Positions 35,540 through 43,984 of a stretch of 64,000 nucleotides of DNA are shown piece by piece. Each line of letters begins with the position of its first letter. The first letter of the stretch is position 1. The notes under the pieces were generated by a model. That model did no database searches. It had not been told where the DNA came from and saw nothing but the letters and a program-made list of their open reading frames with translations. This DNA is from PALSA-612 sp963711315 (GTDB lineage: Bacteria > Actinomycetota > Thermoleophilia > Gaiellales > Gaiellaceae). A program made the translations under genes and the position numbers. The DNA lies in contig CAVQDQ010000002.1 in the NCBI GenBank assembly GCA_963711315.1, forward strand, positions 372,001 to 436,000, written 5' to 3'.

Positions 35540-36114
35540 CGTTCCTCCTCCAGTTCCGGTCTCAGTCGCCTCAGCCCACGCCAGGCCCGCATCTTCATTG
35601 TCGCGCGGGCCACACCCAGTGCAGCGGCAGCTTCCGCGTCGGAGAGCCCGATGAAGTAGCGCGCCACGATCGCCGTACGCTCGCCTTCGGGCAACGCATC
35701 CACGGCCGCGAGAATTCGGCCGCGGTCATCGCGCTCGACCAGCTCGTCGTCGGCCCCCTCAGTCATGCAGACAGGCTCGAGCATGCTCGCGCGGCGCTCG
35801 TGGAAGGTTCTTCTCCCCGAAGCACGCCGCGCGTTGCGAGCCTCGTTGCCGACAATCCGGAGAAGCCACGGTCGAAACGGTGCTCCACTACGGAAGCGCT
35901 CGAGAGAGCGATATGCCTTCACGAACGCCTCCTGCGCGACGTCCTCGGCATCCGCTGCCGACCTGACGATCGCAAACGCGACGCGAAAGGCAGCCTGCTC
36001 GTGGTTCCGGACAAGCGTCTCATATGCGCCGTGATCGCCCTTGCGCGCTCGCTCGATCAGGTTGGCCTCGTCGGGGGGAGGCTCCGGAACGGCCTTCAGC
36101 GCAGGCTCGGTCAC
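35536..36114 (-). CDS. ECF-type RNA polymerase sigma factor
   Basis: 192 residues from a GTG (36114), which overlaps the protease stop (GTGA). A longer start is possible but would overlap the protease gene by 240 bp. Region 2 is LIERARKGDHGAYETLVRNH, VAFAIVRSAADAEDVAQEAF and FRPWLLRIVGNEARNARR. Region 4 is LPEGERTAIVARYFIGLSDA, EAAAALGVARATMKMRAWRG. These are SigE/RpoE-type signatures. It probably controls its own operon in response to an envelope signal, through the membrane protein encoded next. Confidence 0.9.
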   Translation of the reverse strand: MTEPALKAVPEPPPDEANLIERARKGDHGAYETLVRNHEQAAFRVAFAIVRSAADAEDVAQEAFVKAYRSLERFRSGAPFRPWLLRIVGNEARNARRASGRRTFHERRASMLEPVCMTEGADDELVERDDRGRILAAVDALPEGERTAIVARYFIGLSDAEAAAALGVARATMKMRAWRGLRRLRPELEEER

Positions 36115-37301
36115 CGTACGCGCACCAGACGCACCACGGCGGGGCCGCGATTGCCGGCTCGGTCGACCGCCGTCACCACAACGCGGTGAGCTCCTCGCGG
36201 CAGGCGAGCTCGATAGACCGCCTCGTGACCGAAGAGCTCTCCCTCCGCGACCTCGGTCGTGGCTATCGAGGCGCGAAAGCTTGGGCCGATCGAGATCTCG
36301 TAACGGTCGACACCGCTGCCAGTATCCGTGGCCGGAAAGCGGAGTGTCACCCACCGGCCCGACGCGGTCGCGTCGAGGCGCGGGCGAGTTGGTCGGGTTC
36401 TATCGGTCCAGCGGAAGCGAAGCGTCGCCTGCGCCGGGTCTGAGCCGAGCATTACCACCTCGAAGGCATTCCGCACCGAGAACTTCGCGCTTCGTGCACT
36501 CGCAAGCAGGAGGTTGCGCTGAGGGAATCGGCTGGGAGCGACCCGCGCATCGTTGGCACCGGCGTACACGACCGGCCACGGAACCTCCGGCCGGTACTCG
36601 ATCCAGTACTCGTCCGCCCCCGAAACGACGTAGAGGGCGGGGGGGAGCGCAGAGGGACGATCGATCCGGGCGATTCGGTACTCGCCGTTCACCAGTGTCG
36701 GGCCCTCGCGCGCGATCCACCCGAATCGCCACTTCTCGAAGGCGTTGAAATGCCCGCTGCCGTGCCCCATCACGCTGTAGGGGCTCGCGTAGTTTTCCGC
36801 GCGGCAGCTGGTACCGCAGATCCAGGCGGGACCTTCCTCTCGCACGCCGTAGTTGTGCCCCAACTCGTGCGCGAAGAGATCCTTCGAGATCTTCCCGAGC
36901 ATCCAGACGCCCGGCGGGTAGTACGCACCGCCCCACGGGCAATCCATGCTCGGAAGGAGGTACGCGACCAGGGTGAATCGACTGAGATCGACCGAACGGC
37001 GGATCGTCTCGTGGACACCCTGGGTGTCGCAGCCTCTTGGGCGTCTCGCGAGTACACGCGTCCACCCGATCACCTCGACCGACAGCGACGTCTTGCCGAA
37101 CGACGCGTCGCGGATGTAGGTCACGGTTTCTGCGACGGCAGCCCGGGCTTCCTCGACAGTGACGGGCTCCGGACCCCAGGTCGCCAGAACGAGCCCGATC
37201 CGCTGCTCTCCGATCGGGGCGCCTGCCGACCGCGGGAACGCGTCGCCCGATGCGGCTGCGAGCAGCAGCGAGACGGCCGCAGCCGCGATGAACATACGCA
37301 T
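36111..37301 (-). CDS. Secreted metalloprotease, gametolysin (M11)-like
   Basis: 396 residues with a signal peptide (1-21, MRMFIAAAAVSLLLAAASGD). The zinc site is LFAHELGHNYGVREE, with H145, E146 and H149. At 155, where HExxHxxGxxH families have the third histidine, there is Glu. Downstream, YSVMGHGSGHFNAFEKWRFG is a Met-turn-like block with two more His. C91/C121 and two Cys in ICGTSC suggest disulfides. Residues 300-396 form an Ig-like domain (GVDRYEISIGPSF, VVVTAVDRAGNRGP). It leads the operon with the ECF sigma factor. Proteolysis is likely but the metal ligand change leaves some doubt. Confidence 0.8.
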   Translation of the reverse strand: MRMFIAAAAVSLLLAAASGDAFPRSAGAPIGEQRIGLVLATWGPEPVTVEEARAAVAETVTYIRDASFGKTSLSVEVIGWTRVLARRPRGCDTQGVHETIRRSVDLSRFTLVAYLLPSMDCPWGGAYYPPGVWMLGKISKDLFAHELGHNYGVREEGPAWICGTSCRAENYASPYSVMGHGSGHFNAFEKWRFGWIAREGPTLVNGEYRIARIDRPSALPPALYVVSGADEYWIEYRPEVPWPVVYAGANDARVAPSRFPQRNLLLASARSAKFSVRNAFEVVMLGSDPAQATLRFRWTDRTRPTRPRLDATASGRWVTLRFPATDTGSGVDRYEISIGPSFRASIATTEVAEGELFGHEAVYRARLPRGAHRVVVTAVDRAGNRGPAVVRLVRVR

Positions 37302-37398
37302 GCCACAGAGTTACACCGCCCGGCGTCGGATGGTTACACCGACGCGAGCCGCTGCCACCGGCATGCTGGACGCTGGATCTGGCGCTCAGGGTTAGCGC

Positions 37399-37788
37399 AT
37401 GCCTGACGATCCGACTGCCGTCGAGCCGTTCAGGCCGACTCCGGAGCAGTTCGACGAATTCATAAAGATCTCCGCTGTCCGATCCCTGGTGGCGCTTGTC
37501 GATCAGGCGCTGGGGCCTTTCCCGCCGCAAGTGGAGCCGTTCTCGCACGTGACGCGCGAAGGCCTCGAGCGTGTCTTCGCCGAGCTCCGGCTAGAGCCCG
37601 ACGACCACCTGGTCGATCTGTGCTGCGGCCGGGGAGGGATTGGCCTCTGGTTCGCGCGAGAGTCCGGCGCTCGTCTGACCGGTATCGACTTCTCGCCGTT
37701 CGCCGTCGCGCAGGCCGAATCGGCGTCCCGTCGATCCCGAACACTGAGCCGGCGCGAAAGTCCTCGTCGAGGAGCACGGTCGAGCTGA
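37399..37788 (+). pseudogene. SAM-dependent methyltransferase, C-terminally truncated
   Basis: Begins MPDDPTAVEPFRPTPEQFDE and reaches motif I, LVDLCCGRGGIGLWFARES, with the acidic end of strand 2 in LTGIDFSPFAVAQA. Sense is lost near 37735, after about 112 residues, where a class I methyltransferase would need another 130. The continuation is antisense thioredoxin-like sequence. It was therefore cut by a rearrangement and cannot be active as read. Confidence 0.65.
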
Positions 37789-37860
37789 AGCCCTCGGCGC
37801 GCGTACGTTCCTCGTCGCCCCGAGGAGACGATGGCGAGCCGAGGCGCGATGGTTAGCCTG
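37736..37860 (-). pseudogene. Thioredoxin-fold (TlpA/peroxiredoxin-like) gene fragment
   Basis: On the minus strand LAIVSSG, then (after one base shift) DEERTRAEGFSSTVLLDEDF and RAGSVFGIDGTP can be read. This is the central part of a TlpA/AhpC-type redoxin, with the cis-Pro GTP motif at its end. Neither the active-site Cys region nor a stop is present. The fragment abuts the broken methyltransferase. Confidence 0.5.
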
Positions 37861-37984
37861 CCGACTTGGCTCGACGCGGCTCGCAGACGATACTTCTCTT
37901 CGTGACGGGCAGCCGGTTCCAAGGGGAGATGGCGTAGAGCCGTCCCCCGGCGTCGCGGAGTTTCGGCGCGGTGACCGGACCTCG

Positions 37985-40900
37985 ATGAGATCCGACAGCG
38001 AACTTTCGTCCGAGCTCGCCGAGGCGCGGCGGCGGCTGGCCGAGCTCGAGGCAGCCGAGGCCGACCGACGGGATGCCGAGAAGGTTCAGTGTGCGCTCTA
38101 CCGGATCGCCGAGCTCGCGAGCGCGGCCCAGGACATGCAGGAGTTCTACCGGGCGGTGCACGCCGTCGTCGGCGAGCTCATGTACGCCGAGAACTTCTTC
38201 ATCGCGCTCTTCGACGAGGAGCGGCAACTGATCAACTGGCCCTACTGGGAGGACGAGGTGGACGTCGACTGGCCTGCCGCCAACAAATGGGTCGATTTCG
38301 GCAGCCGGCAGTCGAGGGGGACCACCGCCTACGTGCTCCGTACCGGCGCACCGCAATGGCTTCCGAGGGAGCGGCAAGAGGAGCTGATTGCGCAGGGCGA
38401 GTTCGAGCTCTGGGGCGTGATGAGCGAAGACTTGCTCGGAGTTCCGCTCACGTCCGAGGGGCAAACGGTAGGCGCCCTGGTCGTCCAGTCGTACAAGGAG
38501 GAGTTCACCTACACCGAGCAGGACAAGGAACTCCTCGCCGACGTCGGCCAGCATGTCGGCGCCGCCCTTTCCCGCGCGCGTGCGATCGAGGAGACGCGCC
38601 AACGCGTCGCCGAGCTGGCGACCGTAAACAGCATCGGGCAGGCCCTCGCCGCGCAGCTCGACCTGGACACCCTCATCGAGCTCGTCGGCGAGCGCGTGCG
38701 CGAGACGTTCGACGCCGACATCGCCTACGTGGCGCTGCTCGATCAAGCAGCGGAGCGGATCGAGTTCGCCTACTACAGCGAAGGCGGCGCGCGGCGGCAC
38801 GAGGACTCGATCGAGTACGGCGAAGGACTCACTTCCCGAATTCTCCAGTCCGGCGAGCCGCTCCTGCTCAACCGATCAGAGCAGTACGACGAGCTCTCGA
38901 CGCCGCGTGTGGGGACACCTTCCCGCTCGTACCTCGGCGTGCCGATCCTCGTCGGCGAAAGCGCGATCGGCGTGATCAGCGTTCAGAGCACACAAGAGGT
39001 GGGGCGCTTCAGCGAGGCGGACTCGAGCCTGCTCACCACGATCGCGGCGAACGTCGGCGTCGCGATCCAGAACGCGCGCCTCTTCGAGGCACAGCGCGCC
39101 GCCGAGCAGCAGTACCGGGGCCTCGTCGAGGAGCTGCCCCTCGTCGTCTATACGGACAAGCCCGATGAGTCCGGCGCCACAGCTGGCATTCCCGTCTACA
39201 TCAGCCCGCGCGTGGAGCAGGTTTTCGGCTACCCCGTCGACGCGTGGCTCGAGGAAGGCTTCACCGAATCAGTACTCCTGCCCGAGGATCGGGAGAGCAC
39301 TCTCGCCCGTACGCACGCCCACCTCGAAGCCGGTGACGAACGCTGGTCCCTCGAGTACCGCGTTCGCGCGGCGGACGGGCGAGTCGTCTGGGTCCGCGAC
39401 GACGCCTGGATCGTTCGCGACGAGGAGGGCACCCCGACCCATCTCCAGGGATTCATGATCGACATCACCGCGCGGGTCGAGGCAGCTGCCGAGCTCGACC
39501 GTCAGAAGCAGTACTTCGAGTCGCTCGTCGAGATCAGCCCGGTCGCCATCGTTGTCATGGACGCCGACGAGCGGGTGACGGGCTGGAACCCGGCCGCGGC
39601 CGAGCTATTCGGCTACTCCCCGGAAGAGGCGATCGGTCGGCTGATCGACGACCTCGTTTTCGGGGGAGACCTTCGCAAGGAAGGGCGGGACGTGACCCGC
39701 GAGGCGCTCGAGGCCGGTCGCGCCCATCGGATCACACGCCGATGGCGAAAGGACGGAGCCGTCGTCGACGTGCAGATGATGTTCGTGCCGCTCAGGGTCG
39801 ACGGTGAGCACGTCGGCTTCTATGCGATCTACCACGACATCGGCGAGCTCCAGCACGCACGCGAGCATGCCGAAACGCTCTACGCCGTCACGCAGGTGCT
39901 CGGCAAGACGCTGAGCCTAGAGGACACCATCGAGGTGATCCTCAGCCAGTTGCAACGAGTCGTGCCCTACGACAGCTGTTCCGTACAGGTAATTCAGGGC
40001 AACCGCCTGGTCATCGTGGGCGGCCGTGGCTTCGACGATCTCGACTCTCTTCTGGGAGTGGGCTTCGACTTGGATGATGAGACCTACGTCAATGTCCAGG
40101 TCGTGAGGTCGAAGCAGCGACGAGTATTTGCCGACGTGTCGCAAAACCCGCACTTTGCGAGTGGGGTGCATAGCAGTGGACGCATTCGCGGAGTGATCTG
40201 TGCGCCGATGATCATCGGCGACCGCGTCATCGGCGTCATCAGCGTCGACAAGTTCGAATCGGATTTCTACACGGAAGACCTGGCGGAGCTCGCGACGGCA
40301 TTCGCCACGCATGCCGCGATCGCGATCGAAAACGCGCGCTTGCTCGAGACCGAGCGGGCCGCCCGCGAACAGGCCGAGACTCTCCGCGCCGCAGCCGAGT
40401 CGCTGGGGAGCACGCTAAGCATGTCCGAAGTCTTCGACCTGATCCTCTCGGAGCTTCGCAAGGTCGTCCCCTACCGGAGTGCCAGCGTCCAGCGGCTCGA
40501 CGGCGACGAGTGGGTGATCGACCGCGGCTACGGCTATCCGGACCTCGACGAACTGGTCGGACATCGCTACCGCGTGAGCGGACCCAGCGATCCTGCCTGG
40601 GACCTGGTCGAGCGGCACGGGACCGTCATCCTCTCGGACCCCGCCTTGCGCTACCCGCAGTTCGAGGATGTCCACGTCGAGGGAAGCATCAGGTCGTGGA
40701 TGGCAGTTCCATTGCTGATCGGCGACCGCCTCATCGGGATGCTGACGTTCGACTCGTTCGAGGCCGACTTCTACACCGCCGAGCATGCGAACGTGGCGAA
40801 GGCGTTTGCCGCGTTCGCCGCCACGGCGATCGAGAAGGCGCGTTACGTCACCGAGCTCCAGCGGGCGCACGAGGAGGCGGAGGCGGCGACGCGGGCCAAG

Positions 40901-42037
40901 AGCGCCTTCCTCGCGACCATGAGCCACGAGATCCGCACACCGATGAACGCCATCATTGGGATGAGCGGACTCCTACTGCGCACCGACCTCGACGCAGAGC
41001 AACACGAGTCCGCGGAGACCATCCGTACGAGCAGCGAAGCGCTCCTCACGATCATCAACGACATCCTCGACTTCTCGAAGGTCGAAGCGGGACGGATGGA
41101 GCTCGAGATCGCGCCGCTCGACTTCCGATCCTGCGTCGACGGTGTGCTCGCGCTCATCGGCTCCGTGGCGTCGGGCAAGGGCCTCGAGCTCGTGTCCGAG
41201 ATCGACGAAGGCGTGCCGCAGACGATCCTCGGCGACGTCGGGCGGCTTCGCCAGATCCTGCTCAACGTGCTGAACAACGCGGTGAAGTTCACGGAGGAGG
41301 GAGGCATCTCTCTGACCGTGACCACGTCGGAGGCAGGGGACGACGGGCAGATCGAGCTTCACGTGGTCGTCCGCGATACCGGAGTCGGGATCCCGCCGGA
41401 CCGGGTCGACCGCCTGTTCCAATCCTTCAGCCAGGCTGACGTCTCGATCAGTCGGCGGTACGGTGGCACGGGCCTCGGCCTCGCCATCTCGAAAAGGCTT
41501 GCCGAGCTAATGGGAGGAACCATGTGGGCCGAGAGCGAGGGCGTCCCCGGCCGCGGCAGCGCGTTCCACTTCACGCTTGTTACACGCGCCGTAGCTGAGA
41601 CCGCGCCGCCCGACCTCGAGACGGCGCCAGGCTTCTCCGAGCTCGACCCCGAGCAGGCGTCGCGGCATCCGCTGCGGATCCTGCTCGTCGAGGACAACGC
41701 CGTGAACCAGAAGCTCGCCCTCCGCGTGTTGTCCCTCATGGGGTATCAGGCGGACGTTGCGGGAAATGGGATCGAGGCCGTCGATGCCGTCGAGCGCCAG
41801 GAGTACGACCTGGTCCTGATGGACGTACAGATGCCCGAGATGGACGGCCTCGAAGCGACACGGCGGATTCGGGCGCGAGTCGAAGGAGGGCCGCGAATCG
41901 TCGCCATGACCGCCAACGCGATGGACGGCGATCGGGAGGCGTGCCTCGAGGCCGGCATGGACGACTATGTCGGCAAGCCGATCAGGGTCGACGAGCTCGT
42001 CGCGGCGCTCGCGGAGACGGCCTCCAGATTGAGCTGA
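37985..42037 (+). CDS. Large hybrid sensor histidine kinase (4 GAF, 2 PAS, HisKA, HATPase, REC)
   Basis: An intact 1350-residue soluble kinase without membrane helices. A coiled coil (5-35) is followed by GAF (about 35-200), GAF (207-365), PAS/PAC (377-505), PAS/PAC (507-630), GAF (633-800) and GAF (802-965). The phospho-accepting H981 lies in MSHEIRTPMNAIIG. The ATPase domain (about 1085-1205) has N box LNVLNNAVKFTEEG, G1 RDTGVGIPPDR and G2 GGTGLGLAIS. The receiver (about 1229-1345) has phospho-acceptor D1280 in LMDVQMPEMDG. It likely integrates cytosolic small-molecule or redox cues. A separate HPt protein and a response-regulator cyclase lie next to it, completing a phosphorelay. Confidence 0.95.
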   Translation: MRSDSELSSELAEARRRLAELEAAEADRRDAEKVQCALYRIAELASAAQDMQEFYRAVHAVVGELMYAENFFIALFDEERQLINWPYWEDEVDVDWPAANKWVDFGSRQSRGTTAYVLRTGAPQWLPRERQEELIAQGEFELWGVMSEDLLGVPLTSEGQTVGALVVQSYKEEFTYTEQDKELLADVGQHVGAALSRARAIEETRQRVAELATVNSIGQALAAQLDLDTLIELVGERVRETFDADIAYVALLDQAAERIEFAYYSEGGARRHEDSIEYGEGLTSRILQSGEPLLLNRSEQYDELSTPRVGTPSRSYLGVPILVGESAIGVISVQSTQEVGRFSEADSSLLTTIAANVGVAIQNARLFEAQRAAEQQYRGLVEELPLVVYTDKPDESGATAGIPVYISPRVEQVFGYPVDAWLEEGFTESVLLPEDRESTLARTHAHLEAGDERWSLEYRVRAADGRVVWVRDDAWIVRDEEGTPTHLQGFMIDITARVEAAAELDRQKQYFESLVEISPVAIVVMDADERVTGWNPAAAELFGYSPEEAIGRLIDDLVFGGDLRKEGRDVTREALEAGRAHRITRRWRKDGAVVDVQMMFVPLRVDGEHVGFYAIYHDIGELQHAREHAETLYAVTQVLGKTLSLEDTIEVILSQLQRVVPYDSCSVQVIQGNRLVIVGGRGFDDLDSLLGVGFDLDDETYVNVQVVRSKQRRVFADVSQNPHFASGVHSSGRIRGVICAPMIIGDRVIGVISVDKFESDFYTEDLAELATAFATHAAIAIENARLLETERAAREQAETLRAAAESLGSTLSMSEVFDLILSELRKVVPYRSASVQRLDGDEWVIDRGYGYPDLDELVGHRYRVSGPSDPAWDLVERHGTVILSDPALRYPQFEDVHVEGSIRSWMAVPLLIGDRLIGMLTFDSFEADFYTAEHANVAKAFAAFAATAIEKARYVTELQRAHEEAEAATRAKSAFLATMSHEIRTPMNAIIGMSGLLLRTDLDAEQHESAETIRTSSEALLTIINDILDFSKVEAGRMELEIAPLDFRSCVDGVLALIGSVASGKGLELVSEIDEGVPQTILGDVGRLRQILLNVLNNAVKFTEEGGISLTVTTSEAGDDGQIELHVVVRDTGVGIPPDRVDRLFQSFSQADVSISRRYGGTGLGLAISKRLAELMGGTMWAESEGVPGRGSAFHFTLVTRAVAETAPPDLETAPGFSELDPEQASRHPLRILLVEDNAVNQKLALRVLSLMGYQADVAGNGIEAVDAVERQEYDLVLMDVQMPEMDGLEATRRIRARVEGGPRIVAMTANAMDGDREACLEAGMDDYVGKPIRVDELVAALAETASRLS

Positions 42038-42045
42038 CCGAGGTG

Positions 42046-42405
42046 CTACGGGGCCTGAAGAGCGACGAGCGCCTCTCGCACCCGGCTCCACTCGGCTTCG
42101 ACGGAGCTCAGGCGCTGGCGCACGTCCTCGAGGTCGCCCGCCGCCGCCGCCGTCTCTGCCTCTAGACAAAGCGAGGCGAGCCCCTCGGCTCCGAACGTGC
42201 GGGCGTTCCCTTTGAGCGTGTGCGCCGCTCGTCGGGCCGACTCGGCCTCGCCGGTCGTCGCCGCGTCTCGCAGAATCTCGAGCTGGCGCGGCGCCTCCTC
42301 GACGAAATCGTCGATCAGCTCGGCGACGAACACCGGATCGTCTCCCACACTTGCGCGGAGCTCGTCCAGTGCTCGCATGTCGAGAGGGCTCTCGTGTTTC
42401 GTCAC
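42046..42405 (-). CDS. Histidine phosphotransfer (HPt) protein
   Basis: A 119-residue four-helix HPt domain with the phospho-histidine H62 in RAAHTLKGNARTFGA. It is convergent with the hybrid kinase, with an 8-bp gap, and divergent from the cyclase regulator. Phosphate would pass from D1280 of the kinase receiver to H62 and then to D53 of the downstream regulator. The partnership is inferred from adjacency. The opposite orientation means its level is controlled separately from the kinase. Confidence 0.9.
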   Translation of the reverse strand: MTKHESPLDMRALDELRASVGDDPVFVAELIDDFVEEAPRQLEILRDAATTGEAESARRAAHTLKGNARTFGAEGLASLCLEAETAAAAGDLEDVRQRLSSVEAEWSRVREALVALQAP

Positions 42406-42465
42406 CGCATGCGCGAGCCTATTTGACCGGCAGCCGCGTGGGCGCGAGGATCACGTGATCGACCG

Positions 42466-43524
42466 ATGACCGCGAGCATCCTCATCGCCGACGACGACAG
42501 CATCAGCCGGAAGGTTCTCCGTCGCCTCCTCGAACAGGACGGCTACGAGGTCCGGGCCGCCTCGGATGGCCGCGAAGCACTCGAGGTCTTTGCCGAAGAG
42601 CCGTGCGACGTAGTTCTCCTCGACATCCTCATGCCTGGGCTCGACGGCATCTCCGTGCTCGAGCGCCTGAAGGGGACGCCGGCAGGCGAGCACGTCCCCG
42701 TGATCATGATCTCCGCGATCGACGACACCGAGAGCGTCGTCCGCTGCATCGAGATCGGCGCAGACGATTACCTGACCAAGCCTTTCAACCCCGTCATTCT
42801 CAGGGCGAGAATCAATGCGGGGCTCTCGAAGAAGCGACTCCACGACCTCGAGCGCGCGCGTGTGCACGACGTCTTCTCGCGTTTTCTCCCGGAGCACGTT
42901 GTCGCCGACGTGCTCGCCTCTACAAACGACGACCTGCGGCTCGGCGGTGTGAACACCGTGGGCACCGTCATGTTCACCGACCTGCGGGGCTTCACGGCGT
43001 TCGCGGAGGGGAAGCCGCCGGAGCTCGTGATCGCCGCTCTGAACCACTACTTCGACGAGGTGAGCGACGCGATCCTCGAGCACGGAGGCACCCTCGTGGC
43101 CTACACCGGCGACGGCTTCCTGGCGGTGTTCGGCGCCCCGATGGAGGTCGAGGACCACGCCGATCGCGCGCTCGAGACCGCTCGCGAAATGGTGAATGTC
43201 CGTCTTCGGCGCTTCAACCACTGGCTTCGCGAGAACGGGCTGGGGGATGGGATTCGCATGGGAGTGGGCCTGAACAGCGGGCCGTTCATGTCCGGAAACG
43301 TCGGTTCGCTCCGCCGCCTCGAGTACACCGTGCACGGCGATACGGTGAACACGGCCTCCCGCATCGAGGGCATGACGAAGACCATCGGCTGCCCGATTCT
43401 CCTCGCCGACTCGACCCGCGATGCGCTCCAGCGAGCGCAGGACGACCTGAAGCACATGGGTGAGTTCGACGTGAGAGGTCGAGAGTCGACGGTCTCGCTA
43501 TGGACCGTCGAAGGAACGTCGTAG
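42466..43524 (+). CDS. Response regulator with class III adenylate/guanylate cyclase output
   Basis: 352 residues. The receiver (1-120) has D10/D11, phospho-acceptor D53 in VLLDILMPGLDG and K in YLTKPF. A short helical linker (LHDLERARVHDVFSRFLPE, the usual cyclase signalling helix) follows. The cyclase domain (165-350) has the first metal Asp in TVMFTDLRGFTAF, the second in AYTGDGFLAVFGAP, and VHGDTVNTASRIEG with the transition-state region. Output would therefore be cyclic nucleotide, probably cAMP, made on phosphorylation. Substrate choice (ATP or GTP) is not certain by eye. It is likely the end point of the adjacent phosphorelay. Confidence 0.92.
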   Translation: MTASILIADDDSISRKVLRRLLEQDGYEVRAASDGREALEVFAEEPCDVVLLDILMPGLDGISVLERLKGTPAGEHVPVIMISAIDDTESVVRCIEIGADDYLTKPFNPVILRARINAGLSKKRLHDLERARVHDVFSRFLPEHVVADVLASTNDDLRLGGVNTVGTVMFTDLRGFTAFAEGKPPELVIAALNHYFDEVSDAILEHGGTLVAYTGDGFLAVFGAPMEVEDHADRALETAREMVNVRLRRFNHWLRENGLGDGIRMGVGLNSGPFMSGNVGSLRRLEYTVHGDTVNTASRIEGMTKTIGCPILLADSTRDALQRAQDDLKHMGEFDVRGRESTVSLWTVEGTS

Positions 43525-43557
43525 GTCTGAGAGCTGCCAACTCATATCGCGAGCGAC

Positions 43558-43790
43558 CTAGTCCAGCCGGAAGATCTCGTTGAGCCGAGGGGGTCCGCCG
43601 TCGGGCACGCGCTCGTCGAGGAGGTCCGCCATCGCGTCCTGCCAGCGCGCGCTCACCTCCTGCGACTCGAGATAGCGAGCGGCACCTTCGAGGTCGTCCG
43701 ATTCGAAGTAGCCGAACACGCGGCTACCGGCCTGGAAGATCGTGTAATTGCGGATGCCGGCCTGAAGCGGAACATCGACCAGTTCAAGTT
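43558..43790 (-). pseudogene. L-rhamnose mutarotase, N-terminally truncated
   Basis: The C-terminal 75 residues are typical: AGIRNYTIFQAGSRVFGYFE, SDDLEGAARYLESQEVSARW, QDAMADLLDERVP, LNEIFRLD. The family N-terminus, with its catalytic His in the RHxxVWPE region, is missing. Upstream of AGIRNYTIF the frame runs into unrelated sequence at about 43790, next to a hairpin. It therefore lost its 5' end when the SIR2/STAND cassette, or the DNA carrying it, was joined here. Confidence 0.75.
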
Positions 43791-43803
43791 CTAAGGACGA
43801 CTT

Positions 43804-43837
43804 GGTGGGTGGGGCCTCGCAGGAGGCTCCACCCACC
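43804..43837. terminator. 15-bp hairpin at the junction of the mutarotase remnant and the SIR2 cassette
   Basis: GGTGGGTGGGGCCTC (43804-43818) pairs with GAGGCTCCACCCACC (43823-43837), one G-U, loop GCAG. A short T-run follows on the plus strand. It looks like a terminator carried in with the joined DNA. Confidence 0.55.
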
Positions 43838-43984
43838 CTGTTTCTCGACGGGGTCTCGCGGCGCCTCGAGAACACGGCTAGAGTGCATTTCAATCGACGC
43901 CTTCCCTCGATTGCGGCCGAGGCAACGCGAAGGAGCCGCCGTTGCGCCGACTCGAGTCAAACGCTGTTCTGGCAGGTGGCCGAC

